DNA of 64,000 bases. It comes from Micromonospora sp. Llam0 (GTDB lineage: Bacteria; Actinomycetota; Actinomycetes; Mycobacteriales; Micromonosporaceae). The position numbers were made by a program, and so were the translations under genes. The DNA is taken from NCBI RefSeq assembly GCF_003751085.1, contig NZ_RJJY01000001.1, positions 248,001 through 312,000 on the forward strand, read 5' to 3'. The notes beneath the pieces were generated by a model, which had not been told where the DNA came from, did not search any database, and worked only from the letters and a program-made list of their open reading frames with translations. This document shows, piece after piece, positions 55,942 through 64,000 of the stretch (positions are counted from its first letter, which is position 1; the number at the start of each line of letters is the position of its first letter).

Positions 55942-58125
55942 ATGGAGGCCGCGGCATTGCGGAACTCCGTTCCTTCGGAACGCGCGCCCGGGTTCTTCGG
56001 CTTTGTCGGCGGCGTGACCGCCGCCGCGCTCGCCGTCTGCGCCGTACCGTTGCTGAACCTGCCCGCCCAGATTTCCGACCTGCCGGCGGCATTCTGGCTG
56101 ATGGCCCTGCTCGCGGTGGTCGGCGACGCCCGACCGTTCACCCCACCGGGCCGGCGGCGCCGATCCGAAGTCTTCCCGTCGGTCTGTTTCACCTTCGCCA
56201 TCCTGCTCGCCTGGGGCCTCGGTCCGGCGGTCGCGGTGCAGGCCGTCGCGGTGGCGGTCTTCGCCTGGCGGGCCCGGCACGTGCCGTGGCGGGCCCTGTT
56301 CAACAGCTCGCAGTACGCGCTGGCGCTCGCCGCCGCGGCGGCGGTGGCCGGGCTGGCCGGGCCGGGCGTCTTCGCCGGCACCGCGGAGCTGGCCTGGAGC
56401 GACGTCGCGGTGGCGGTCGGCGCGGCGGCCGCGTGGTCGGCGGTCAACTACAGCACGGTCACCCTGGCGATCCGGCTGCGCTTCGGCGGCCGGTGGTGGC
56501 GGTCGGCCCGCCGTGGCATCGGCTTCGAGCTGTCCTCCACCGGATCGTTGCTGCTGCTCGGGCCGGTGCTGGTGGTCGCCGGGCAGGTCGACCCGGCGCT
56601 GATCCCACTGGTGCTGGTGCCGCTGTACGCGGTCTACCGGATGGCCGCGCTGGCCAGCGAGCAGGAACGGTCGGCCCGGCTGGACCCGTTGACCGGGCTG
56701 GCCAACCGCAAGGCACTGATCGTCGAGATCGCCGATCAGGTGCCGGCACACGCCGACGCGCTCCGGCGCGGTGCGCCGGACTCCCGGATGGCACTGCTGC
56801 TGCTTGACCTGGACCGCTTCAAACGGGTCAACGACGCGCTCGGGCATCTGGTCGGCGACCGGCTGCTGGTCGAGGTGGGGCTGCGGCTGGCCATGGTGGT
56901 CCGGCCGCAGGACCTGGTGGTCCGGCTCGGCGGTGACGAGTTCGCCATCCTGGCCACCCGGCTCACCGGCGCGGACGAGGCCCGGGAGATCGCCGAACAG
57001 GTGGTGACCGCGCTCGCCGAGCCGGTCGCCCTGGACGGGCTGCCGCTGGACGTCGGCGGATCGGTGGGCATCGCCCTCTACCCCGAGCACGGTGGGGACT
57101 TCGCCACCCTGCTGCAGCACGCCGACGTCGCGATGTACGACGCCAAGGACACCGGTGACGGCACCGCCGTCTACGCCGCCGAGTCGGACCACAACACGCC
57201 GGAACGGCTCAGCCTCCTCGCCGACCTGCGCCGGGTGCTCGACGTCAACGGCGCGCACGCGGCCGACCCCGGCCGGGAAGTCGACGACGTCGGCGAGATC
57301 ACCATGTACTACCAGCCGCAGGTGGAGATCGCGACCGGCGAGGTGGTCGGGGTGGAGGCGCTGCTGCGCTGGCGGCATCCGCGCCGGGGCATGGTCGACC
57401 CGGAAGAGCTGATCAAGGTCGCCGAGCAGAGTGCCGTGATGCGCCTGCTCACCCGCCGGGTCGTCGACGACGTCGTCGAGCAGATCGCCAAATGGGCCGC
57501 GGCCGGGGTCACCCTGCGCGCCGCAGTCAACGTCAGCGTCCGGGACCTGCACACCGGTGAGATCGCCGACCAGATCTCCGACCGGCTCACCCGCTACAAC
57601 CTGTCACCGGACCAGCTCCAGCTGGAGATCACCGAGGGGGCGTTGATGGCCGACCCCCGGCGGGTGCTGGCCACCATCTCCCGGCTGGATGCCATCGGGG
57701 TGGCGATCGCCCTGGACGACTTCGGCACCGGCTACTCGTCCATGCAGCACCTGCGCCGGCTCCCACTGTCCGAAGTCAAGATCGACCGCTCGTTCGTCCT
57801 CGGCATGGCCGCCGACACCGACGACGCGGCCATCGTCCGCTCGGTGATCGAGCTGGCCCGGGCGCTCGGGCTGCGGGTGGTCGCCGAAGGCGTCGAGGAC
57901 GACGCGTCCTGGCGGCGGTTGTCCGCGCTCGGCTGCCACGTCGCCCAGGGCTGGTTCTACGCCCGGCCGATGCCCGCCGACGAGCTGGTCAGCTGGCTGG
58001 CCCGGTACCGTCCGCTGGTCCCCGGCCCGCGCGGCGTCCCACCCGGCCCGTCCGACGACTCCCCAGACGCGCCGGCAGACCCGCCCGGCCCGCCCGATGA
58101 CTCGGCCGGCCCGCCGGAGAAATAG
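55942..58125 (+). CDS. Membrane GGDEF-EAL protein, likely bifunctional for cyclic di-GMP
   Basis: 727 residues from the ATG at 55942 (GGGAGGG upstream). An N-terminal membrane domain with about six helices (20-235) is followed by a GGDEF domain with an intact GGDEF at 330-334 and an RxxD inhibition site (RPQD, 321-324) five residues before it. The EAL domain is also complete: EAL 472-474, NVS 530-532, [14 protein letters not shown] 592-600, KIDRSF 613-618, AEGVED 648-653. It could therefore both make and degrade c-di-GMP. The Pro-rich C-terminus is disordered. It sits just ahead of gatC. Confidence 0.93.
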   Translation: MEAAALRNSVPSERAPGFFGFVGGVTAAALAVCAVPLLNLPAQISDLPAAFWLMALLAVVGDARPFTPPGRRRRSEVFPSVCFTFAILLAWGLGPAVAVQAVAVAVFAWRARHVPWRALFNSSQYALALAAAAAVAGLAGPGVFAGTAELAWSDVAVAVGAAAAWSAVNYSTVTLAIRLRFGGRWWRSARRGIGFELSSTGSLLLLGPVLVVAGQVDPALIPLVLVPLYAVYRMAALASEQERSARLDPLTGLANRKALIVEIADQVPAHADALRRGAPDSRMALLLLDLDRFKRVNDALGHLVGDRLLVEVGLRLAMVVRPQDLVVRLGGDEFAILATRLTGADEAREIAEQVVTALAEPVALDGLPLDVGGSVGIALYPEHGGDFATLLQHADVAMYDAKDTGDGTAVYAAESDHNTPERLSLLADLRRVLDVNGAHAADPGREVDDVGEITMYYQPQVEIATGEVVGVEALLRWRHPRRGMVDPEELIKVAEQSAVMRLLTRRVVDDVVEQIAKWAAAGVTLRAAVNVSVRDLHTGEIADQISDRLTRYNLSPDQLQLEITEGALMADPRRVLATISRLDAIGVAIALDDFGTGYSSMQHLRRLPLSEVKIDRSFVLGMAADTDDAAIVRSVIELARALGLRVVAEGVEDDASWRRLSALGCHVAQGWFYARPMPADELVSWLARYRPLVPGPRGVPPGPSDDSPDAPADPPGPPDDSAGPPEK

Positions 58126-58204
58126 ACTCGTCGGGTCCGGCCCGGTGCGCGCGCAGCGCGAGGATCCGGGCCAACCGTTCGATCACCGTACGAAGGGGGC
58201 GCAG

Positions 58205-58504
58205 ATGGCCGCCATCTCCCGCGAGGAGGTCGCGCACCTGGCGCGACTGTCGCGGCTGGCCGTGACCGAGGACGAACTGGCGACGTTCGCCGGCCAGCTC
58301 GACGTCATCCTGCAGTCCGTCGCCCGGATCGGCGAGGTCGCCGCCGACGACATCCCGCCCACCTCGCACTCGGTGCCGCTGACCAACGTGTTGCGCGACG
58401 ACGTCGTCGTCCCCGGCCTGGACCGGGACGCCGCGCTCGCCGCCGCCCCGGACGCCGAGGACGGCCGGTTCCGGGTGCCGCGCATCCTGGACGAGGAGGT
58501 CTGA
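58205..58504 (+). CDS. gatC: Asp/Glu-tRNA(Asn/Gln) amidotransferase subunit C
   Basis: 99 residues from the ATG at 58205 (AGGGGG upstream). [21 protein letters not shown] and the C-terminal GRFRVPRIL are characteristic. It stabilises the GatA-GatB pair. First gene of the gat operon. Confidence 0.95.
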   Translation: MAAISREEVAHLARLSRLAVTEDELATFAGQLDVILQSVARIGEVAADDIPPTSHSVPLTNVLRDDVVVPGLDRDAALAAAPDAEDGRFRVPRILDEEV

Positions 58505-58507
58505 GTC

Positions 58508-59986
58508 ATGTCCGAACTCACCGGGATGACCGCCGCGCAGCTGGCCGGGCTGATCGCCGCCGGCGACACCAGCGCCGTCGAGGTGACCCGCGCCCACCTG
58601 GACCGGATCGTCGGCGTCGACGAACGGGTGCACGCCTATCTGCACGTCGACGCCGACGGTGCGCTCGCCGCCGCGCAGGCCGTCGACACCGCCCGCACCG
58701 CCGGGCAGCCGCTCGGCCCGCTGGCCGGCGTACCGATCGCGGTCAAGGACGTCGTCACCACCAAGGGCGTACCGACCACCGCCGGGTCGAAGATCCTCGA
58801 CGGCTGGCGGCCACCGTACGACGCGACGATCGTCGCCCGGCTGCGCGCCGCCGGCATGCCGATCCTCGGCAAGACCAACATGGACGAGTTCGCGATGGGT
58901 TCGTCGACCGAGTATTCGGCGTACGGGCCGACGTACAACCCGTGGGACCTGACCCGGATCCCCGGCGGATCCGGCGGTGGCAGCGCGGCCGCGGTCGCCG
59001 GTTACGAAGCTCCACTGGCGATCGGCACCGACACCGGCGGCTCGATCCGCCAGCCCGGCGCGGTCACCGGCACCGTCGGCGCCAAGCCGACCTACGGCGG
59101 CACCTCCCGGTACGGGCTGATCGCCTTCTCCTCCTCGCTGGACACCCCCGGCCCGTGCGCCCGGACCGTGCTCGACGCCGCCATGCTGCACGAGGCGATC
59201 GCCGGCCACGACCCGCGCGACTCCACCTCGATCCCGGCCGCCGTGCCGCCGGTCGTCGAGGCGGCCCGCGCCGGTGCCTCCGGAGACCTGACCGGGGTCC
59301 GGCTCGGCCTGGTCACCCAGTTCGCCACCGGCGAGGGCGTGGAGCCGGGCGTACTGGCCGCGTTCCGCGACGCCGTGGACGCGCTGACCAAGCTCGGTGC
59401 CGAGGTCGTCGAGGTCTCCTGCCCGCACTTCGACTACGCGCTGCCGGCGTACTACCTGATCGCGCCGAGCGAATGCTCGTCCAACCTGGCCCGCTACGAC
59501 GGCGTCCGGTACGGGCTGCGCAGCGGCGACGACGGCAACCGGTCGCTGGAAGAGGTCATGTCGCTGACCCGCGACCAGGGCTTCGGTCCGGAGGTCAAGC
59601 GGCGGATCATGCTCGGCACGTACGCGCTGTCCAGCGGCTACTACGACGCCTACTACGGGCAGGCGCAGAAGGTCCGTACCCTGATCACCCGCGACTTCAC
59701 CGCCGCGTTCGAGCAGGTCGACGTGCTGATCTCGCCGACCACGCCGTTCGTGGCGTTCCCGCTCGGGGCGCGCACCGCCGACCCGTACCAGATGTACCTG
59801 GCCGACCTGTTCACCATCCCGACCAACCTGTACGGCGGCCCGGCCATCTCGGTGCCGTGCGGGCTGGCCGACGGGCTGCCGGTCGGGTTGCAGGTGATGG
59901 CGCCGACGATGGCCGACGACCGGATGTACCGGGTCGCGGCGGCCCTGGAGTCGGCGGTCGGCACCCTCACCCCGCCGGAGCTCTGA
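58508..59986 (+). CDS. gatA: Asp/Glu-tRNA(Asn/Gln) amidotransferase subunit A
   Basis: 492 residues. Amidase-signature enzyme that releases ammonia from glutamine. The Ser-cisSer-Lys triad is Lys80 (PIAVKDVV), Ser155 (PGGSGGGSA) and Ser179 ([10 protein letters not shown]). 3 bp after gatC. gatB is not adjacent: a two-gene ATPase module intervenes. Confidence 0.97.
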   Translation: MSELTGMTAAQLAGLIAAGDTSAVEVTRAHLDRIVGVDERVHAYLHVDADGALAAAQAVDTARTAGQPLGPLAGVPIAVKDVVTTKGVPTTAGSKILDGWRPPYDATIVARLRAAGMPILGKTNMDEFAMGSSTEYSAYGPTYNPWDLTRIPGGSGGGSAAAVAGYEAPLAIGTDTGGSIRQPGAVTGTVGAKPTYGGTSRYGLIAFSSSLDTPGPCARTVLDAAMLHEAIAGHDPRDSTSIPAAVPPVVEAARAGASGDLTGVRLGLVTQFATGEGVEPGVLAAFRDAVDALTKLGAEVVEVSCPHFDYALPAYYLIAPSECSSNLARYDGVRYGLRSGDDGNRSLEEVMSLTRDQGFGPEVKRRIMLGTYALSSGYYDAYYGQAQKVRTLITRDFTAAFEQVDVLISPTTPFVAFPLGARTADPYQMYLADLFTIPTNLYGGPAISVPCGLADGLPVGLQVMAPTMADDRMYRVAAALESAVGTLTPPEL

Positions 59987-59994
59987 GCCGCGAC

Positions 59995-61383
59995 GTGCTG
60001 ACCCGGATCGAGATCGACGGCTTCAAGTCGTTCCGCGACTTCACGCTGGACGTGCCGCCGTTTCTCGTGATCATCGGGCGGAACGCGGCCGGCAAGTCGA
60101 ACCTGTTCGACGCGATCCAGTTCCTGTCCCGGCTCGCCGATGATGCGCTGCTGGAGGCCGCTCAGCAGATGCGCGGGGAAGTTCCCGATCTGTTCCATCG
60201 GCACACCGACGGCACCCAGATGCCGGTGATGACCTTCGCCGTCGAGGTGCTGCTGGGGCCGTCGGTGACCGACGCGTTCGGCGACACCGCCGAGGTCAAC
60301 CACTCCCGGCTGCGCTACGAGCTGGCGATCGAGCTGCGGTCGGCCGGTCCGGGCGGGTCCCGCCGACCGTACGTGCTGCGGGAGGCGGCGTACCGGATCT
60401 CCAAGTCCGACGACGACGCGTTGCGGGCCTTGATCCCGCGATGGAAGCAGGTGGCCAGTTACCGCGGCGGTGGCCGGGAGCTGCTGGAGACCGAGCGCGA
60501 CGAGCAGGGGCGCGCTGTCTTCAGCCTTTCTCCAGCGGTGAAGGGCCGTGAACGAAGGTTGCCGGCGACGGCGGCGACGGCGACCGTGCTGTCCAGTTTG
60601 ACCACCGCCACCGACTTCCCGCTGCTGTACGCGCTGAAGCGGGAGCTGCAGTCGTGGCGTTTGCTGCATCTGGACCCGAGCGCTCTGCGTACCCCGGATT
60701 CCTATGACGACCTGGACAGCCTTGCGCCCAACGGTGCCCACCTGGCCAACACACTGCGCTACCTGGCCGCCGCGACGGGCACCGAGGACCGGCCGGAGGG
60801 CGCGTTGAACGACCTCTCCGCCGACGTATCCGAAGTGATACCGGGAGTAGTTGGGGTCCGGCTCGCCGAGGACGAGGCGCGTCGGCAGCGTCAGGTCGAA
60901 GTGGTCACCCGCGACGAGGCACCGTTCTCGGCCCGGGTCGCGTCCGACGGGACGCTGCGGGCGATCGCGCTGCTCGCCGCGCTCTACGATCCGCGTGGGG
61001 CCGGGCTGATCTGCTTCGAGGAGCCGGAGAACGGCATCTTCCCGCAGCGGCTTGCCCAGTTCGTGCGGTATCTGCGGGCCCTGGTCGAACGGTCGTTGGA
61101 GCCGCGCGACGAAGCGGACGGCCATCGCCTGACCCAGTTGATTCTGAGCAGCCACTCGCCTGCGATCCTGCGGGCGTTGGAACGCGGCCAGGACGGAGGA
61201 CGGCTCGATGCGGTCTACCTGGACGTGGTGACCCGGGTGCGCAGGGGCGAGCCGCGCAGCCGGATCACCCGGAGCCGTCGCATCGGTAGCGATGAGCTGG
61301 CGCTGGATCTCGAAGATCCCAGCGGCGTGGTCAGCAAGGCCGAGATCGCCGAATTCGAGGTTCTGGAGACGCTGGACCGCTGA
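59995..61383 (+). CDS. AAA-type (SMC/RecF-like) ATPase of a two-gene module
   Basis: 462 residues from the GTG at 59995, 8 bp after gatA. IEIDGFKSFRDFTLDV opens an ABC/SMC-like ATPase. Walker A is GRNAAGKSN (about 29-37), the signature-like ASDGTLRAIALLAAL is near 318-332, Walker B CFEEPENGIFP near 341-351, and the switch His is in SSHSPAIL. This is the OLD/AAA15/AAA21-like class used as the sensor in several phage-defence pairs. It is translated with the DUF4276-like gene (TGATG junction). Codons such as TTG, GTA and ATA appear more often than in gatA, suggesting transfer. Confidence 0.88.
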   Translation: MLTRIEIDGFKSFRDFTLDVPPFLVIIGRNAAGKSNLFDAIQFLSRLADDALLEAAQQMRGEVPDLFHRHTDGTQMPVMTFAVEVLLGPSVTDAFGDTAEVNHSRLRYELAIELRSAGPGGSRRPYVLREAAYRISKSDDDALRALIPRWKQVASYRGGGRELLETERDEQGRAVFSLSPAVKGRERRLPATAATATVLSSLTTATDFPLLYALKRELQSWRLLHLDPSALRTPDSYDDLDSLAPNGAHLANTLRYLAAATGTEDRPEGALNDLSADVSEVIPGVVGVRLAEDEARRQRQVEVVTRDEAPFSARVASDGTLRAIALLAALYDPRGAGLICFEEPENGIFPQRLAQFVRYLRALVERSLEPRDEADGHRLTQLILSSHSPAILRALERGQDGGRLDAVYLDVVTRVRRGEPRSRITRSRRIGSDELALDLEDPSGVVSKAEIAEFEVLETLDR

Positions 61384-62015
61384 TGCGTTACCTCTCGACC
61401 GCACTGATATCCGAAGGTCTCAGCGATGACCGCTTCCTGCCCCGCCTCCTGGCGCGCTCGTTGGAAGAACTGTGCCTGAACGAGTTCGATGAGACGGTGT
61501 ACGTCGCTGACGTACAACCGCTGCGGGACCGGACCGCGCCGGCAGGTATCGATGATGTGGTCAGCATGGTCGACCGCAGCGACGGTGGGTTCACCATTGT
61601 CTTCTTCCACCGCGACCAGGGGGCGAACGCCGAACGGGTACACCGGGAGTGGGTGGAACCGCTCCGGAAGCGTTGGGCCGACCGTCGGGAGCAACTCGTC
61701 GCGGTGGTGCCGGTCCGGGAAACCGAGGCATGGCTGCTCGCCGACGGGCAGGCACTGCGCAACGCCCTCGGCGTCCGGTGGACCGATACCGAGATGGGCC
61801 TGCCTGGGCGTCCACGTCAGGTGGAGCAGATCGACGACCCGAAGAAGATCCTCAACGACGTGATGCGTCGGGTCAGCAGGTCAGTCGGGGACCACCTCGG
61901 CCAGCTCGGCGAGCTGGTCGATCTGAACAGGCTGCAGCAGGTGCCGGCGTACCGGCGATGGTGGGACGACACCCGGCAGGCTCTCGTGGCGCTCGGTTAC
62001 CGGCCGGGTCGATGA
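61383..62015 (+). CDS. DUF4276-like protein, putative TOPRIM-type effector
   Basis: 210 residues. Its ATG shares the final A of the ATPase stop codon. ISEGLSDDRFLP (Glu11, Asp15) near the N-terminus, FFHRDQGAN (His76, Asp78) and RETEAWLLAD (113-121) match the DUF4276 pattern and place acidic residues as in TOPRIM nucleases. Such proteins pair with AAA ATPases in presumed anti-phage modules. Nuclease activity is inferred. It is followed after 63 bp by gatB. Confidence 0.78.
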   Translation: MRYLSTALISEGLSDDRFLPRLLARSLEELCLNEFDETVYVADVQPLRDRTAPAGIDDVVSMVDRSDGGFTIVFFHRDQGANAERVHREWVEPLRKRWADRREQLVAVVPVRETEAWLLADGQALRNALGVRWTDTEMGLPGRPRQVEQIDDPKKILNDVMRRVSRSVGDHLGQLGELVDLNRLQQVPAYRRWWDDTRQALVALGYRPGR

Positions 62016-62078
62016 GCGGAACCCAGGTGGACACTAGGCTGGTGCGGTCGGTGCCGCGCCGAGAGTTGGAGCTGTGAG

Positions 62079-63584
62079 ATGAGCACGACCGCGTTGCCCA
62101 CGTACGAGGATGTCGTCGCCCGCTACGAGCCGGTGATCGGCCTGGAGACGCACGTCGAGCTGGGCACCAACACCAAGATGTTCTGCGGCTGCCCGACCGG
62201 GTTCGGCGCCGAGCCGAACACCCAGGTCTGCCCGGTCTGCCTGGGCCTGCCCGGCTCGTTGCCGGTGGCGAACAAGGCGGCGATCGAGGCGACGATCCGG
62301 ATCGGGCTGGCGCTGAACTGCTCGATCGCCGACTGGTGCCGGTTCGCCCGGAAGAACTACTTCTACCCGGACATGCCGAAGAACTACCAGATCAGCCAGT
62401 ACGACGAGCCGCTGTGCGTGGACGGCTGGCTCGACGTCGAGGTCGACGGCGAGACGGTGCGGATCGGCATCGAGCGGGTGCACCTGGAGGAGGACACCGG
62501 CAAGACGCTGCACGTCGGCGGCGCGACCGGGCGGATCCACGGGGCGACCGAGTCGCTGGTCGACTACAACCGGGCCGGCATCCCGCTGGTGGAGATCGTC
62601 ACCAAGCCGATCCCCGGCACCGGTGACCGGGCACCGCAGGTGGCCCGCGCGTACGTCACCGAGCTGCGGGACGTGATCCGCTCGCTGGGCGTCTCCGACG
62701 TACGGATGGAGCAGGGTTCGCTGCGCTGCGACGTCAACACCTCGCTGACCCCGGTCGGGCAGACCGAGTGGGGCACCCGCACCGAGACCAAGAACGTCAA
62801 CTCGCTGCGGTCGGTGGAGCGGGCGGTACGCGCGGAGATGCTGCGCCAGGCGTCGGTGCTCGACACCGGTGGCCGGATCGTGCAGGAGACCCGGCACTTC
62901 CACGAGGACAGCGGCGACACCACGTCGGGCCGGTCCAAGGAGACCGCCACCGACTACCGCTACTTCCCGGAGCCGGACCTGGTGCCGCTCGCCCCGGACG
63001 CCGCCTGGGTGGCCGAGCTGAAGGCCGCCCTGCCGGAGCTGCCCCGGGTGCACCGCAAGCGGCTGCAGGAGCAGTGGGGGCTGACCGACCACGACATGCA
63101 GTCGGTGGTCAACGCCGGGGCGGTCGAGCTGATCGAGCAGACCATCGCCGCCGGCACCACCCCGGCCGGTGCCCGCAAGTGGTGGCTGGGTGAGCTGGCC
63201 CGCCGGGCCAACGAGTCCGGTGTGGAGCTGACCGCGCTCGGCGTCACCCCGGCGCACGTCGCCGAGCTGCAGGGGCTGGTCGACTCGGGCAAGCTCAACG
63301 ACAAGCTGGCCCGTACGGTCCTGGAGGCGGTGGCTGCCGGAGAAGGCACGCCCACCGAGGTGATGACCGCGAAGGGTCTCGGCGTCGTCTCCGACACCGG
63401 TGCGTTGACCGCCGCCGTCGACGAGGCGATCGCCGCCAACCCGGACATCGCGGCGAAGGTCCGCGACGGCAAGGTAGCGGCGGCCGGGGCGCTGGTCGGC
63501 GCGGTGATGAAGACGACCCGGGGCCAGGCGGACGCGCGTACCGTCCGGGAGCTGATCCTGTCCCGCCTCGGCGCGCAGGGCTGA
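62079..63584 (+). CDS. gatB: Asp/Glu-tRNA(Asn/Gln) amidotransferase subunit B
   Basis: 501 residues. Catalyses the glutamyl-/aspartyl-tRNA amidation with GatA and GatC. The zinc motif ([10 protein letters not shown] ... [12 protein letters not shown]), the active-site region [19 protein letters not shown], and the YqeY-like C-terminal tail are present. It has its own GGAG ribosome site, and may have its own promoter in the 63-bp gap. Its stop is inside a 15-bp tandem repeat. Confidence 0.97.
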   Translation: MSTTALPTYEDVVARYEPVIGLETHVELGTNTKMFCGCPTGFGAEPNTQVCPVCLGLPGSLPVANKAAIEATIRIGLALNCSIADWCRFARKNYFYPDMPKNYQISQYDEPLCVDGWLDVEVDGETVRIGIERVHLEEDTGKTLHVGGATGRIHGATESLVDYNRAGIPLVEIVTKPIPGTGDRAPQVARAYVTELRDVIRSLGVSDVRMEQGSLRCDVNTSLTPVGQTEWGTRTETKNVNSLRSVERAVRAEMLRQASVLDTGGRIVQETRHFHEDSGDTTSGRSKETATDYRYFPEPDLVPLAPDAAWVAELKAALPELPRVHRKRLQEQWGLTDHDMQSVVNAGAVELIEQTIAAGTTPAGARKWWLGELARRANESGVELTALGVTPAHVAELQGLVDSGKLNDKLARTVLEAVAAGEGTPTEVMTAKGLGVVSDTGALTAAVDEAIAANPDIAAKVRDGKVAAAGALVGAVMKTTRGQADARTVRELILSRLGAQG

Positions 63585-63613
63585 CCACCGCAGGGCTGAC
63601 CACCGCAGGGCTG
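63575..63613. repeat. Tandem repeat, 2.6 x 15 bp, spanning a stop codon
   Basis: GCAGGGCTGACCACC occurs at 63575 and 63590, with a partial third copy at 63605. The gatB stop lies in the first. Confidence 0.88.
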
Positions 63614-63624
63614 GCCTCTGCTCA

Positions 63625-63675
63625 GTGACACAGGAGGTACCTCACGCCGTCGCGGCGAGGTACCTCCTGTGTCAC
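63625..63675. terminator. Terminator hairpin after gatB
   Basis: Perfect 19-bp stem (63625-63643 / 63657-63675) with a 13-nt loop that can also pair internally. It separates gatB from the convergent DUF397 gene. Confidence 0.9.
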
Positions 63676-63722
63676 TCGGCTGTCAGTGGTCGCACCGGCT
63701 GCTGCGCGGCCTGGCGGTCGGG

Positions 63723-63911
63723 CTACCGGCCGGTGCGGCTGACGAAGGTCTGCCAGGCGGTGGGGGAGAAGGTGAGGGTGCCGCCGGTGCGGTCCTTGCT
63801 GTCGCGGACCAGGACCCGGCCGGGCAGGTTGTCGGCGACTTCGACACAGTTGCCGCCGGTGCCGTTGCTGCGGCTGCTGGTCCGCCAGGCCGGTCGAGGA
63901 TCGGTCGTCAT
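63723..63911 (-). CDS. DUF397-domain protein
   Basis: 62 residues from the ATG at 63911; an upstream in-frame ATG at 63917 adds two. WRTSSRSNGTGGNCVEVADN and VLVRDSKDRTGGTLTFSP are the family motifs. It overlaps the upstream XRE stop by 4 bp (ATGA), the usual arrangement, unlike the divergent pair at 10645-12009. Confidence 0.92.
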   Translation of the reverse strand: MTTDPRPAWRTSSRSNGTGGNCVEVADNLPGRVLVRDSKDRTGGTLTFSPTAWQTFVSRTGR

Positions 63912-64000
63912 GCCCATCTGTCGGCTGCCTCCTGCATCAACGCCACGGACTGCTCGCTGGGCAGAGCGTACTCCCGCAGCGACTCCCAGGCATGCTCCAG
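63908..64000 (-). CDS. XRE/DUF5753 regulator, C-terminal end only
   Basis: 30 C-terminal residues (LEHAWESLREYALPSEQSVA ... ADRWA) are visible; the rest lies beyond the window. The ending and the coupled DUF397 gene identify the family. Confidence 0.75.
   Translation of the reverse strand: MEHAWESLREYALPSEQSVALMQEAADRWA

Noticed and set aside
58942..61383. 813-codon frame that would fuse part of the gatA region to the ATPase
   Set aside because: The first 350 codons are the wrong frame of gatA; the ATPase starts at GTG 59995.

Overview
The window is very GC-rich actinobacterial chromosome, most likely from the family Micromonosporaceae. Three things point there: the third-position GC bias and frequent GTG starts; lineage-typical families (XRE/DUF5753 with DUF397, DUF6232, DUF6158, the GPGG small membrane protein, an F420-reductase-like oxidoreductase); and gene order at the right end (etfBA, cysteine desulfurase, mnmA, MetE-like gene, ligA, gatCA..gatB) that resembles the mycobacterial chromosome as remembered. 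No rRNA, tRNA or CRISPR array was seen.

Region by region. 1-4100: a leftward carbohydrate ABC operon (binding lipoprotein, two permeases, LacI regulator at the end) with two adjacent LacI-type operators ahead of it. 4100-8470: TspO, GPGG peptide, metallophosphoesterase, BON protein, thymidylate-kinase-like protein and a principal-like sigma factor. 8470-10600: a RipA-like NlpC/P60 hydrolase behind a c-di-AMP (ydaO-type) riboswitch. 10600-16200: XRE/DUF397 regulators, small membrane proteins and a class I DAHP synthase whose leader encodes a short peptide with adjacent Tyr, Trp and Phe codons followed by a terminator-like hairpin. 16200-22100: PhoX-like protein, an M16 peptidase pair, and a PadR regulator with its membrane-protein partner. 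22100-28200: a frameshifted DksA/TraR gene, GNAT, asd, SpoIIE-type phosphatase, CBS-pair protein and NDH-2.

27967-30590 is a decaying locus. A padR gene is followed by remnants of an exporter (the ATPase start joined to a permease end), and a 1754-bp IS1634-like element sits exactly in the centre of a 32-bp perfect palindrome that was probably the PadR operator. 30600-47600 holds an F420-reductase-like gene, S-adenosylhomocysteine hydrolase, a GH3 hexosaminidase divergent from a ROK regulator, an ABC ATPase with ribokinase, a methionine aminopeptidase divergent from an XRE regulator, enoyl-CoA hydratase, a ThDP enzyme, a DrrAB-type exporter and DUF202 membrane proteins.

47700-63600 is a rightward housekeeping block: ETF, sulfur transfer to tRNA, DNA ligase, a membrane GGDEF-EAL protein and the Asp/Glu-tRNA amidotransferase. 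Between gatA and gatB sits a tightly coupled AAA-type ATPase plus DUF4276-like gene pair. The architecture (ATPase plus putative TOPRIM-like effector) resembles two-gene phage-defence modules; it is the best candidate for an undescribed system here.

Short tandem duplications across stop codons, and twice across start codons, recur through the window.
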